Part shown: in pieces, positions 16,328 to 24,054 of the stretch
How the letters are laid out: every line of letters begins with the position of its first letter
How positions within the stretch are numbered: the first letter of the stretch is position 1
Assembly (NCBI RefSeq): GCF_029223545.1
Contig: NZ_CP097870.1
Location: 1,860,001 to 1,924,000 of the forward strand
Length of the DNA: 64,000 bases
Reading direction: 5' to 3'
DNA from: Thauera sp. GDN1
GTDB taxonomy: Bacteria; Pseudomonadota; Gammaproteobacteria; Burkholderiales; Rhodocyclaceae
Position numbers and translations under genes: made by a program
The notes under the pieces: generated by a model
Told to the model about the DNA's origin: nothing
Databases searched by the model: none
Seen by the model: the letters and a program-made list of their open reading frames with translations, nothing else

Positions 16328-17049
16328 TGTAGGAGCGCCGGAAGGCGCGATTGGGGCGGTTGGGGCGGTTGGGGCGCGCGCCGGCGGGCGTTGCGTGCGG
16401 GGCGGCTGTGATCGCGGCTGGCGCCGCTCCTACAGGGGGCGGCAGGGCTTGATGGGTCGTGTAGGAGCGCCGGACGGCGCGATTGGGGCGGTTGGGGGCC
16501 CCGCCGGCGGGCGTTGCGTGCGGGGCGGCTGTGATCGCGGCTGGCGCCGCTCCTACAGGGGGCGGCAGGGCTTGATGGGTCGTGTAGGAGCGCCGGACGG
16601 CGCGATTGGGGCGGTTGGGGGCCCCGCCGGCGGGCGTTGCGTGCGGGGCGGCTGTGATCGCGGCTGGCGCCGCTCCTACAGGGGGCGGCAGGGCTTGATG
16701 GGTCGTGTAGGAGCGCCGGACGGCGCGATTGGGGCGGTTGGGGGCCCCGCCGGCGGGCGTTGCGTGCGGGGCGGCTGTGATCGCGGCTGGCGCCGCTCCT
16801 ACAGGGGGCGGCAGGGCTTGATGGGTCGTGTAGGAGCGCCGGACGGCGCGATTGGGGCGGTTGGGGGCCCCGCCGGCGGGCGTTGCGTGCGGGGCGGCTG
16901 TGATCGCGGCTGGCGCCGCTCCTACAGGGGGCGGCAGGGCTTGATGGGTCGTGTAGGAGCGCCGGACGGCGCGATTGGGCGCTTGGGGGCCCCGCCGGGG
17001 GGCGTTGCGTGCGGGGCGGCTGTGATCGCGGCTGGCGCCGCTCCTACAG
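16328..17049. repeat. REP/BIME array 6 with a 123-base tandem repeat
   Basis: A first REP head at 16328, then heads at exactly 16461, 16584, 16707, 16830 and 16953: a constant 123-base period, and the units are essentially identical (head GTAGGAGCGCCGGACGGCGC, inward REP GCGGCTGGCGCCGCTCCTAC, link GGGGGCGGCAGGGCTTGATG). Because 123 is divisible by three, long open frames on both strands cross the array; they are products of the repeat and not genes. Confidence 0.92.
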
Positions 17050-17068
17050 GTCGGCTGGAGCGTGGTCG

Positions 17069-17494
17069 TCAGTGCGCAAGCAGCCAATCGGCAAATTCCG
17101 CAACGGTCAGGATTGGAATGTGGAACTGATCCCGAACGGCCTGAATGTCACCGTCGCCACTCACCAACGCATCGGCACGGCCAACGTCAGCGAGCACCAG
17201 GAAAATGATGTCGTCCGCGTCGCGGATGTCGGGCAAGCCCTCGGGTGTCTGGTCGATCTTGACGGTCTCGACGTAAGGCAGGAAGTCGGCCAGTAGCGTT
17301 TCCCGCTCGTCACGCGTGAGCTTGAACTTGGGGTAGGCAAGAACCCGCAGCAGTTCGCTGACCGTGTCGTGGCTGGCCAGGGCGATGAAGCGCCTGGTCT
17401 GCCAGGCGTGCCGCAGCCAGGCGAACCTGCCCCGCGAAAAGATCAGGGCGGAGACAAGGCAGTTGGTGTCGAGGACAACGTGCGGAAGGCTCAT
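17069..17494 (-). CDS. PIN-domain toxin (VapC-like ribonuclease)
   Basis: 141 residues: MSLPHVVLDTNCLVSALIFS supplies the first Asp; TVSELLRVL the Glu; DIRDADDIIFLVLA the next acids; and ALVSGDGDIQAV the last, which is the PIN active-site set for a Mg-dependent ribonuclease. The type is the 'putative toxin, PIN family' about 140 residues long. The start ATG (17492-17494) overlaps the antitoxin stop (ATGA). It sits between REP array 6 and its antitoxin. Confidence 0.88.
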   Translation of the reverse strand: MSLPHVVLDTNCLVSALIFSRGRFAWLRHAWQTRRFIALASHDTVSELLRVLAYPKFKLTRDERETLLADFLPYVETVKIDQTPEGLPDIRDADDIIFLVLADVGRADALVSGDGDIQAVRDQFHIPILTVAEFADWLLAH

Positions 17495-17715
17495 GCGCCT
17501 TTTCTCGCCCACGTGACCGCGTCGTCCACATCGTCTTGCGTGATGCCCAACTCTTGCAGTTTGGCGCGTACCGCATCCGCCTGCTGCAAACGGACCGGGG
17601 TCAGCACGATTTTGCCGTCTTGAACGGTGACGTCGTAGTAATCCGCTTCCCCGGCGCTCTGGACGATGGCCTTGGGCAAGGTGACCTGGTTTTTGCTCGT
17701 GCGCTTGGCCAGCAT
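17491..17715 (-). CDS. AbrB/MazE-type antitoxin
   Basis: 74 residues beginning MLAKRTSKNQVTLPKAIVQS, a swapped-hairpin AbrB DNA-binding N-terminus, then a helical tail (LQQADAVRAKLQELGITQDD) ending TWARKGA that should hold the PIN toxin. It is the first gene of the pair, overlapping the toxin by four bases, and likely autorepresses. Upstream are about 80 non-repeat bases and then glycosyltransferase fragment D. Confidence 0.88.
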   Translation of the reverse strand: MLAKRTSKNQVTLPKAIVQSAGEADYYDVTVQDGKIVLTPVRLQQADAVRAKLQELGITQDDVDDAVTWARKGA

Positions 17716-17821
17716 GGCAGTCTCCGAAAGTAATGAAGTAAGGAGTTTGATTCTAGCGCGTCACCGAGCCAGGGTGTCTGGGTGAAGCAAATGAGACGTG
17801 GTGGGGCCGCTCGCCCACGGG

Positions 17822-17878
17822 TGCCGCGCCGGCACGCCGCGGGTGGAAGTGACTCCCACGGTGATCGACCTCGCGCGC
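17822..17878 (+). pseudogene. Glycosyltransferase fragment D (short)
   Basis: About 57 bases (GCCGCGCCGGCACGCCGCGG, then CCACGGTGATCGACCTCGCG) match 7688-7743 of the full gene and pass directly into a REP (CGCTCCTACAG). Too short to code, but clearly derived from the same gene, and again beside a toxin-antitoxin module. Confidence 0.65.
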
Positions 17879-18548
17879 CGCTCCTACAGGGGGCGGCAGG
17901 GCTTGATGGGTCGTGTAGGAGCGCCGGATGGCGCGATTGGGCGCTTGGGGGGCCGGCCGGCGGGCGTTGCGTGCGGGGCGGCTGTGATCGCGGCTGGCGC
18001 CGCTCCTACAGGGGGCTGCGGGGCGGGGTGGGTCGTGTAGGAGCGCCGGACGGCGAGATTGGGCGCTTGGGGGGCCGGCCGGCGGGCGTTGCGTGCGGGG
18101 CGGCTGTGATCGCGGCTGGCGCCGCTCCTACAGGGGGCTGCGGGGCGGGGTGGGTCGTGTAGGAGCGCCGGACGGCGCGATTGGGCGCTTGGGGCCCCGC
18201 CGGCGGGCGTTGCGTGCGGGGCGGCTGTGATCGCGGCTGGCGCCGCTCCTACAGGGGGCGGCAGGGCTTGATGGGTCGTGTAGGAGCGCCGGAAGGCGCG
18301 ATTGGGCGCTTGGGGGCCCGCCGACGGGCGTTGCGTGCGGGGCGGCTGTGATCGCGGCTGGCGCCGCTCCTACAGGGGGCGGCGAGGCGGGGTGGGTCGT
18401 GTAGGAGCGCCGGACGGCGCGATTGGGGCGGTTGGGGGGCCGGCCGGCGGGCGTTGCGTGCGGAGCGGCTGTGATCGCGGCTGGCGCCGCTCCTACAGGG
18501 GGCGGCAGGGCTTGATGGGTCGTGTAGGAGCGCCGGAAGGCGCGATTG
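17873..18548. repeat. REP/BIME array 7
   Basis: Outward REP heads at 17915, 18037, 18159, 18280, 18401 and 18524 (period 121-123), each with an inward partner. Spacer variants (TGCGGGGCGGGGTGGG versus GGCAGGGCTTGATGGG) alternate between units, showing shuffling of two unit types also seen in arrays 5 and 6. The array ends about 60 bases upstream of the RAYT start. Confidence 0.9.
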
Positions 18549-18606
18549 GGCGCTTGATTCGAGCGTCGCCCTTTTCAGGGGCGTCGCCGCGATATATGCT
18601 AATCGC

Positions 18607-19062
18607 ATGAAGAGAAATGGCCACGCACTGCGAGCCGGCAGATTTTCCGAGAGCGGACGGATTTATCTCGTGACGACGGTAACCCACCGTCGCGCCCGCC
18701 TATTCGCGGACTTCGATCTGGCTCGTGCCGCCGTCCAGCAGCTGCGCTGCAGCGACCACAGTGGACGATGCAGGACCCTTGCATTTGTGCTGATGCCCGA
18801 TCACCTGCATTGGCTGGTCGAGCTGCGTGCGGGCGAGTTGTCGGGGTTGGTCGGGCAGTTCAAGGCCAGCGTTGCCGCTGCTGTGAATCGGAGACTGGGC
18901 GTGACCGGGGTGCAGCGGTGGCAGCGCGGGTTTCATGATCATGCGGTGCGACGGGAGGAAGACCTCGCGGCGTTGGCGCGGTACATCGTTGCCAACCCGA
19001 TGCGCGCGGGTTTGGTGCGGAGGGTGGGCGATTATCCGCATTGGGACGCGGTGTGGGTGTAG
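18607..19062 (+). CDS. REP-associated tyrosine transposase (RAYT, Y1/HUH fold)
   Basis: 151 residues with the RAYT layout: an early strand GRIYLVTTVTHRRARLFADF, the HUH motif in VLMPDHLHWLVEL (His66, His68), the WQRGFHDHAVRREEDLAALA segment and the catalytic Tyr126 in RYIVANPMRAGLV, ending YPHWDAV. RAYTs nick single-stranded REP hairpins and are thought to spread them in the genome. Here the gene is embedded between arrays 7 and 8, whose REPs share the TGTAGGAGCG head, so it is the natural candidate to have mobilised this REP family. ATG 18607 is the only reasonable start. All visible catalytic residues are present. Confidence 0.93.
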   Translation: MKRNGHALRAGRFSESGRIYLVTTVTHRRARLFADFDLARAAVQQLRCSDHSGRCRTLAFVLMPDHLHWLVELRAGELSGLVGQFKASVAAAVNRRLGVTGVQRWQRGFHDHAVRREEDLAALARYIVANPMRAGLVRRVGDYPHWDAVWV

Positions 19063-19127
19063 CGGGGTTGCGGTTGGGATGGGTCATGTCGCACGCGTGA
19101 CGATACCGACCGCCGGCTGAACCCCTG

Positions 19128-19336
19128 ATCGCGGCGGCCGCCGCTCCTACAGGTCGGCCCGGAGGTGATTGGTGTATGTAGGAGCGCCGGCAGGCGCGAT
19201 TGGGGCGGTGGGCTGCGTTGGCGGCGGTGGTTGCTGGACCGAGCTGATCGCGGCGGCCGCCGCTCCTACGGTTCGGCCCGGAGGTGGTTCGGCCCGGATC
19301 GCGTTGTTGTGTGTAGGAGCGCCGGCAGGCGCGATT
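19128..19336. repeat. REP/BIME array 8
   Basis: Inward REPs (GATCGCGGCGGCCGCCGCTC) at about 19127 and 19248 alternate with outward REPs headed GTAGGAGCGCCGGCAGGCGC at 19178 and 19313. Spacers differ from arrays 1-7 (TGCGTTGGCGGCGGTGGTTG) but match array 10 at 25.3-25.8 kb. Confidence 0.85.
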
Positions 19337-19448
19337 GGGGCGGTGGCGGTCGCCTGCGTTCAGGCGTGCGCTCGCGCGAGGGTTTCGACAAGGTATGGAT
19401 TCTGTCGCTCAGGCGGGCCTTGCTGGTGTCGACCGTTGCGGTAGCCCG

Positions 19449-19550
19449 CTCTTGAGCGTTTTCGCCAGCGCCGCCGGCATGATCGGTTTGGCGATGTGGT
19501 CGTTCATGTCGGCCTCCAGGCCGCGCTCGCGGTCTTCGGGTTGGAGGCCG
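19449..19550 (-). pseudogene. Receiver-domain remnant
   Basis: The minus strand encodes ...LQPEDRERGLEADMNDHIAK then PIMPAALAKTLKS, the end of a response-regulator receiver (the AGMNDHxxKP signature with the conserved Lys) as found in hybrid kinases. Both sides are unrelated sequence, so only about 34 codons remain. It shows a two-component gene once lay here. The following 19550-19815 contains a short open stretch (AVAEAFETVEIDERFIKVYA) that I do not recognise. Confidence 0.5.
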
Positions 19551-19815
19551 ACCGGGGGGTACGCCGCAGGGTGCGGTGATCAGTTTGGTAATGTACCTGG
19601 ATGGGTATAATTACGATCGGGAAAGAAGCAGGGGCAAGCAAAGCCGCTGAAGGGATTTGGTGACGCTGGTGTGCTGCAGGCGGTGGCAGAAGCGTTTGAA
19701 ACGGTCGAGATCGACGAAAGGTTCATCAAGGTTTATGCGGTGCTCGGGTGGGCTCACACCGGCGCAATGCAGGTCTCGGTCACAGTCGCTGCGAGGAGGT
19801 TGCTGAACCGCCCTG

Positions 19816-20085
19816 ATCGCGGCTGCCGCCGCTCCTACAGTTCGTCGGGATCGCGGCTGTTGGTGTTCCCGCATGTGGCAAGGATCGCGGCTGCCGCCGC
19901 TCCTACAGTTCGTCGGGATCGTGGCTGTTGGTGTTCCCGCATGTGGCAAGGATCGCGGCTGCCGCCGCTCCTACAGTTCGTCGGGATCGCGGCTGTTGGT
20001 GTTCCCGCATGTGGCAAGGATCGCGGCTGCCGCCGCTCCCACCGGGGAGGCAGCTCTACTCTGTAGGAGCGGCGGCAGCCGCGAT
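19816..20085. repeat. REP array 9, 68-base tandem type
   Basis: Four inward REPs (ATCGCGGCTGCCGCCGCTCC) at 19816, 19884, 19952 and 20020: exactly 68-base steps with the link TTCGTCGGGATCGCGGCTGT and TGGTGTTCCCGCATGTGGCA, closed by an outward REP (GTAGGAGCGGCGGCAGCCGC) at 20063. All REPs but the last point the same way, unlike the alternating BIMEs. It lies directly upstream of the YdcF-like gene and must contain or displace its promoter. Confidence 0.88.
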
Positions 20086-20124
20086 AACAGCCCCCGGTGG
20101 GAGCGCCGGCAACAGGAAATCTCG

Positions 20125-20901
20125 ATGTTCGGAAAACTCTTGGCAGCCTTCATTTCGCCCCTCGGCACCTCACTGGCCTTGGGGCTCTTGTGCGCCGTGC
20201 TCCTGGCCTGCGCCGGCCGTGCCGCGTGGCGAAGGCTGGGCATGGGCCTGGGCGTCGTGGCGCTGGCCTGGCTGTGGTTGTGGTCGACGCCGCTGGTGAG
20301 CGATGCGCTGCGAGGCGCCATCGAGGCGAAGGCCGGGCCACGTGATATCGATGCGGTGGCCACGGCGCCGGTGATCGTGGTGCTGGGGGGCGGCGTGAGC
20401 GGGCCGCGGCTTCCCCTGCGGCCCCACCCGGACCTGGGGGCGTCCGCCGACCGCATGTGGCACGCCGCTCGCCTGTACCGGGCGGGCAAGTCGCCCGCGC
20501 TGGTGCTGTCGGGCGGTACGGTGCGTACCGGTGACGGCAGCGAGGCCGAGGCGATGCGGGCCTTTCTGCTCGATCTGGGGGTGCCGGATGCGGCGCTGCT
20601 CATCGAGGCGGCGAGTGAGGACACCGCCACCAACGCGGCCCACACCGCGCGCTTGCTGCTGGCGCAGGGCATCGATAGCGCGGTGCTGGTGACCTCGGCC
20701 CTGCACATGCCGCGCGCCCGCCAGGCCTTCGAGCGCGCAGGCCTGAGGATCCTCCCGGCCCCGACGGACTTCGAGGTGATCGACGTGCCGTTCGATGTGC
20801 TGCGCATCGTGCCGGATGCCGGCGCGCTGCAGGCCAGCGCACGCGCGATGAAGGAGATCGTGGGCCTGCTGGCGGGGCGCTTCGCACCGTCCGGCAGCTA
20901 G
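20125..20901 (+). CDS. YdcF/ElyC-like (DUF218) membrane-anchored protein
   Basis: 258 residues. Two N-terminal membrane helices (about 8-30 and 38-55) precede a periplasmic or cytosolic DUF218 domain: VIVVLGGGVSG, SADRMWHAARLYRAGKSPAL then VLSGG, EAEAMRAFLLDLGVPDAALL, EDTATNAAHTARLL and VTSALHMPRARQAFERAGL. ElyC relatives affect envelope and undecaprenyl-phosphate metabolism. ATG 20125 follows AGGAAA with a short spacer and sits at the first helix; the open frame upstream is REP-derived. The next gene starts 15 bases later, so it probably heads the polysaccharide operon. Confidence 0.85.
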   Translation: MFGKLLAAFISPLGTSLALGLLCAVLLACAGRAAWRRLGMGLGVVALAWLWLWSTPLVSDALRGAIEAKAGPRDIDAVATAPVIVVLGGGVSGPRLPLRPHPDLGASADRMWHAARLYRAGKSPALVLSGGTVRTGDGSEAEAMRAFLLDLGVPDAALLIEAASEDTATNAAHTARLLLAQGIDSAVLVTSALHMPRARQAFERAGLRILPAPTDFEVIDVPFDVLRIVPDAGALQASARAMKEIVGLLAGRFAPSGS

Positions 20902-20915
20902 AGGAAATTGCGCGT

Positions 20916-22898
20916 ATGTGTGGAATGACCGGGTTTGTGCTCGCGCATGCGGGCATGAGCGGGGCGCGCTTGCGCGCGACGGCGGCGACCATGGCGGCGG
21001 CGCTGCGGCATCGCGGGCCGGACGATGCGGGTGCGTGGGCGGACGAGCAGGCGGGGGTGGCACTGGGACACGTGCGCCTGGCGATTCTGGATCTGTCGCC
21101 GGCGGGGCACCAGCCGATGGCGTCGGACTCGGGGAGGTATGTGATCGCCTTCAACGGCGAGATCTACAACCACCTCGCGTTGCGCGCCGCGCTGCAGGCG
21201 GCAGGGGCGGCGCCGCCCTGGCGTGGGCATTCGGACACCGAGACGCTGCTGGCGGGCTTCGAGCACTGGGGGGTGGCGGGCACGCTCGAGCGCAGCGTGG
21301 GGATGTTCGCGATCGCGCTGTGGGACGTGCATGCCCGCACGCTGACGCTGGCACGTGACCGCTTCGGCGAGAAGCCGCTGTATTACGGCTGGGCGGGTAG
21401 GGGGGCGGAGCGGGCCTTCGTGTTCGGGTCCGAGCTCAAGGCCTTGCGCGCCTATCCGGGCTTCGATGCGGGGGTGTGCCGCGAGTCGCTGGCGCAGTAT
21501 TTGCGGCTGATGTACGTGCCGGCGCCGCTGAGCATTTACCAGGGGATCTACAAGCTGCAGCCGGGCTGCCTGCTGACGCTGCGTGATGCGCCGCCAGGGC
21601 AGGGGCCGGACGCGCCGCTGTTGCCCGGCGAGGAGTACGGCACGCTGGCGCTGCAGCGCTGGTGGTCGCTAGCCCGCGCGGTGTCCGATGGCGCGCGCGC
21701 GCCGCTGGCCGAAGCCGAGGCCGTGCCTGCGCTGGCGGCGCAGTTGCGCGAGGCCGTGCGCCTGCAGAGCCTGGCCGATGTGCCGCTGGGGGCCTTCCTG
21801 AGCGGCGGGGTGGATTCGGCGACTATCGTTGCCCTGATGCAGGCGCAGGCGAGCCGGCCGGTGCAGACCTTTACCATCGGTTTCGAGGAGGCGGGCTTCG
21901 ACGAGTCGCCCCATGCGCGCGCGGTGGCGCAGCATCTGGGGACGAATCACCAGGCGTTGTTCGTGGCCGCCGCGCAGACACGCGAGGTGATTCCGCTGCT
22001 GCCGCAGATGTTCGACGAGCCGTTTGCGGATTCGTCGCAGATCCCGACCTACCTGGTGTGCCAGGCCGCGCGCCGGCAGGTGACCGTGGCCTTGAGCGGC
22101 GACGGCGGGGATGAGTTGTTCGGTGGCTACAACCGCTATTTCTGGGGGCCGCGGATCTGGCAGCGGGTGGGGGCGTGGCCCCATGGGCTGCGCCAGGCGG
22201 GCGCGCGGGGCCTGCTGGCGGTGTCGCCCGGACGGTGGGACGCGTGGCTGAGCAGGGCAGGGCTGGTGCGCCCGGGCGAGAAGCTGCACAAGCTGGGGCG
22301 TGCCTTGCAGGGCGCAAACACGGTGGATGAGCTGTACGCCAATCTGGTGAGCGAGTGGCCGGCGGGGCACGGATTGGTGCTGGGGGCTGGTAAGATTACA
22401 GACCTGCCGTTGCCGCAGCCCGATGCCGGCATCGAGGATGCTGCGGCGCGCATGATGTATCGCGACGCGATGACTTACCTGCCTGACGACATCCTGTGCA
22501 AGGTGGACCGCGCGGCGATGGCGGTGAGCCTGGAGACGCGCACGCCGTTTCTTGACCACAGGGTGGCCGAGCTGGTGTGGCGCATGCCCATGCACACGAA
22601 GCTGAGCGGCGATGTGGGGAAATGGGCGCTGCGCGAGGTGCTCTACGAGCACGTGCCGCGCGCGCTGATCGAGCGGCCGAAGGCGGGCTTCGCGATCCCC
22701 GTTGGGCAGTGGTTGCGGGGGGCGCTGCGCGACTGGGCCGAGGCCTTGTTGGACGAGTGTGTGCTGCGCGAACAGGGCTATCTGGATCCCCGCCCCATTG
22801 GGGTGGCGTGGCGGCAGCACTTGAGTGGTCGATACGACTGGACTGCGCGTTTGTGGAGCGTGTTGATGTTTCAAGCCTGGTTGGAGGCGAGTCGCTGA
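20916..22898 (+). CDS. asnB: Asparagine synthetase-type amidotransferase (AsnB-like)
   Basis: 660 residues with both domains. An N-terminal class-II glutaminase begins MCGMTGF (Cys2 nucleophile after Met removal; RHRGPDDAGAW, FNGEIYN). The synthetase domain has the PP-loop SGGVDS at 296-301 and SGDGGDELFGGYNRY. Enzymes of this type amidate aspartate or, in polysaccharide loci, modify uronic acids or amino sugars of the glycan. It lies between a YdcF-like gene and an EpsG-like gene with 14- and 1-base gaps, so glycan amidation is more likely than amino acid supply. Confidence 0.9.
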   Translation: MCGMTGFVLAHAGMSGARLRATAATMAAALRHRGPDDAGAWADEQAGVALGHVRLAILDLSPAGHQPMASDSGRYVIAFNGEIYNHLALRAALQAAGAAPPWRGHSDTETLLAGFEHWGVAGTLERSVGMFAIALWDVHARTLTLARDRFGEKPLYYGWAGRGAERAFVFGSELKALRAYPGFDAGVCRESLAQYLRLMYVPAPLSIYQGIYKLQPGCLLTLRDAPPGQGPDAPLLPGEEYGTLALQRWWSLARAVSDGARAPLAEAEAVPALAAQLREAVRLQSLADVPLGAFLSGGVDSATIVALMQAQASRPVQTFTIGFEEAGFDESPHARAVAQHLGTNHQALFVAAAQTREVIPLLPQMFDEPFADSSQIPTYLVCQAARRQVTVALSGDGGDELFGGYNRYFWGPRIWQRVGAWPHGLRQAGARGLLAVSPGRWDAWLSRAGLVRPGEKLHKLGRALQGANTVDELYANLVSEWPAGHGLVLGAGKITDLPLPQPDAGIEDAAARMMYRDAMTYLPDDILCKVDRAAMAVSLETRTPFLDHRVAELVWRMPMHTKLSGDVGKWALREVLYEHVPRALIERPKAGFAIPVGQWLRGALRDWAEALLDECVLREQGYLDPRPIGVAWRQHLSGRYDWTARLWSVLMFQAWLEASR

Positions 22899-22899
22899 G

Positions 22900-23979
22900 A
22901 TGTGGCCCTATTGGCTGTTGTTCCTGATTCCGGCACTGGGGGCGCTTAATGCCGCCCGCCCCGGTGCGGCGGCGCAGGGCGCCATGGATGTGCGCTGGAG
23001 CGCGGGTTGGGGGGTGCTGCTGTGCCTGCTGACGCTGGTGATTGGCTACCGCTTCCAGGTGGGCGGCGACTGGGGCAACTATCTGCGCAACTTCTTCAGC
23101 GTGCGCGGCGCCACGCTCGATGAGGTGCTGGCAATGGGCGACCCGGGCTATCACCTGCTGAACTGGCTGAGCGTGGAGTTCGGCTGGGGCATCTTCGGGG
23201 TGAACGTGGTGAGCGGCCTGTTGTTCTCGGCGGGCCTGCTGCACTTTTGCCGCAGCTTGCAGCGCCCGTGGCTGGCCTTGGCGGTTGCCGTGCCTTACCT
23301 GGTGATCGTGGTGGCGATGGGGTATTCGCGCCAGGGCGTGGCCTTGGGGCTGGCGATGCTGGGCCTGGTGGCCTTGCGGCGGGGGTCCGTGGCGGGCTTT
23401 GTGCTGTGGGTGGTGCTGGGGGCGACGTTTCACAAGTCGGCTGTGCTGCTGCTGCCGATCGCGGCGCTGGCGGCCACGCGCAACAAGTTATGGACGCTGT
23501 TCTGGGTGGGGCTGATCACGCTGCTGGCGTATTTCCTGCTGCTGGCCGATGCGGTGGACGCGCTGATCACGAACTATCTCGACGCGGAATACCAGTCGCA
23601 GGGTGCGCTGGTGCGGCTGGCGATGAATGCGGTGCCGGCGGCGGTCTTGCTGCTGTGGTGGCCGCGCTTCCGTTTTTCAGGGGCGGATGGGGCCTTGTGG
23701 CGCTGGTTTGCGATCTTGTCGCTGGTGCTGATGGCGCTGCTGTTCGTGAGCCCGGCGACCACGGCACTGGACCGGATCGGCTTGTATCTGCTGCCCTTGC
23801 AGCTGGTGGTTTTTTCGCAGCTGCCGGACGTGTTCGGCACGGCCAAAGCCAACAACCAGGGCTGGGTGGCCTTGGTGCTGGGGTATTACGCGGTGGTGCA
23901 GTTCGTGTGGCTGAACTACGCCGCGCACGCGTACGCCTGGGTGCCGTACCGCTTCTATCTGCTGGAAGGGCTTGTCTAG
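22900..23979 (+). CDS. EpsG-like polysaccharide polymerase membrane protein
   Basis: 359 residues and about ten membrane helices. The EpsG signature shows in YRFQVGGDWGNYLRNFF (near residue 45-60), where the R-x-x-x-G-x-D-W-x-x-Y pattern is typical, and GYSRQGVALGLAMLGLVALR. Members are thought to polymerise or help export extracellular polysaccharide units in the inner membrane. ATG 22900 is one base after the asnB stop, indicating a shared transcript. Confidence 0.8.
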   Translation: MWPYWLLFLIPALGALNAARPGAAAQGAMDVRWSAGWGVLLCLLTLVIGYRFQVGGDWGNYLRNFFSVRGATLDEVLAMGDPGYHLLNWLSVEFGWGIFGVNVVSGLLFSAGLLHFCRSLQRPWLALAVAVPYLVIVVAMGYSRQGVALGLAMLGLVALRRGSVAGFVLWVVLGATFHKSAVLLLPIAALAATRNKLWTLFWVGLITLLAYFLLLADAVDALITNYLDAEYQSQGALVRLAMNAVPAAVLLLWWPRFRFSGADGALWRWFAILSLVLMALLFVSPATTALDRIGLYLLPLQLVVFSQLPDVFGTAKANNQGWVALVLGYYAVVQFVWLNYAAHAYAWVPYRFYLLEGLV

Positions 23980-24054
23980 CCCCCGTGCGTTGACTGCGCG
24001 CGTGCGCAGCCCGCGGGGTGTCGAACCCGCCACGTTTCTGCCGGAATCGTCCCT

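Noticed and set aside
16065..17129. Long open frames on both strands (about 244 and 340 codons) across REP array 6
   Set aside because: They exist only because the 123-base unit is divisible by three and lacks stops; the products are five identical 41-residue repeats without domain character.
8311..18548. CRISPR array
   Set aside because: Repeats are 121-123 bases long or inverted 20-25-base hairpins with conserved, not variable, spacers; no cas genes in the window.
20170..22874. Long minus-strand frames over the YdcF-like and AsnB genes
   Set aside because: Shadows of high-GC coding sequence; no domain, no ribosome sites, opposite to two confident genes.
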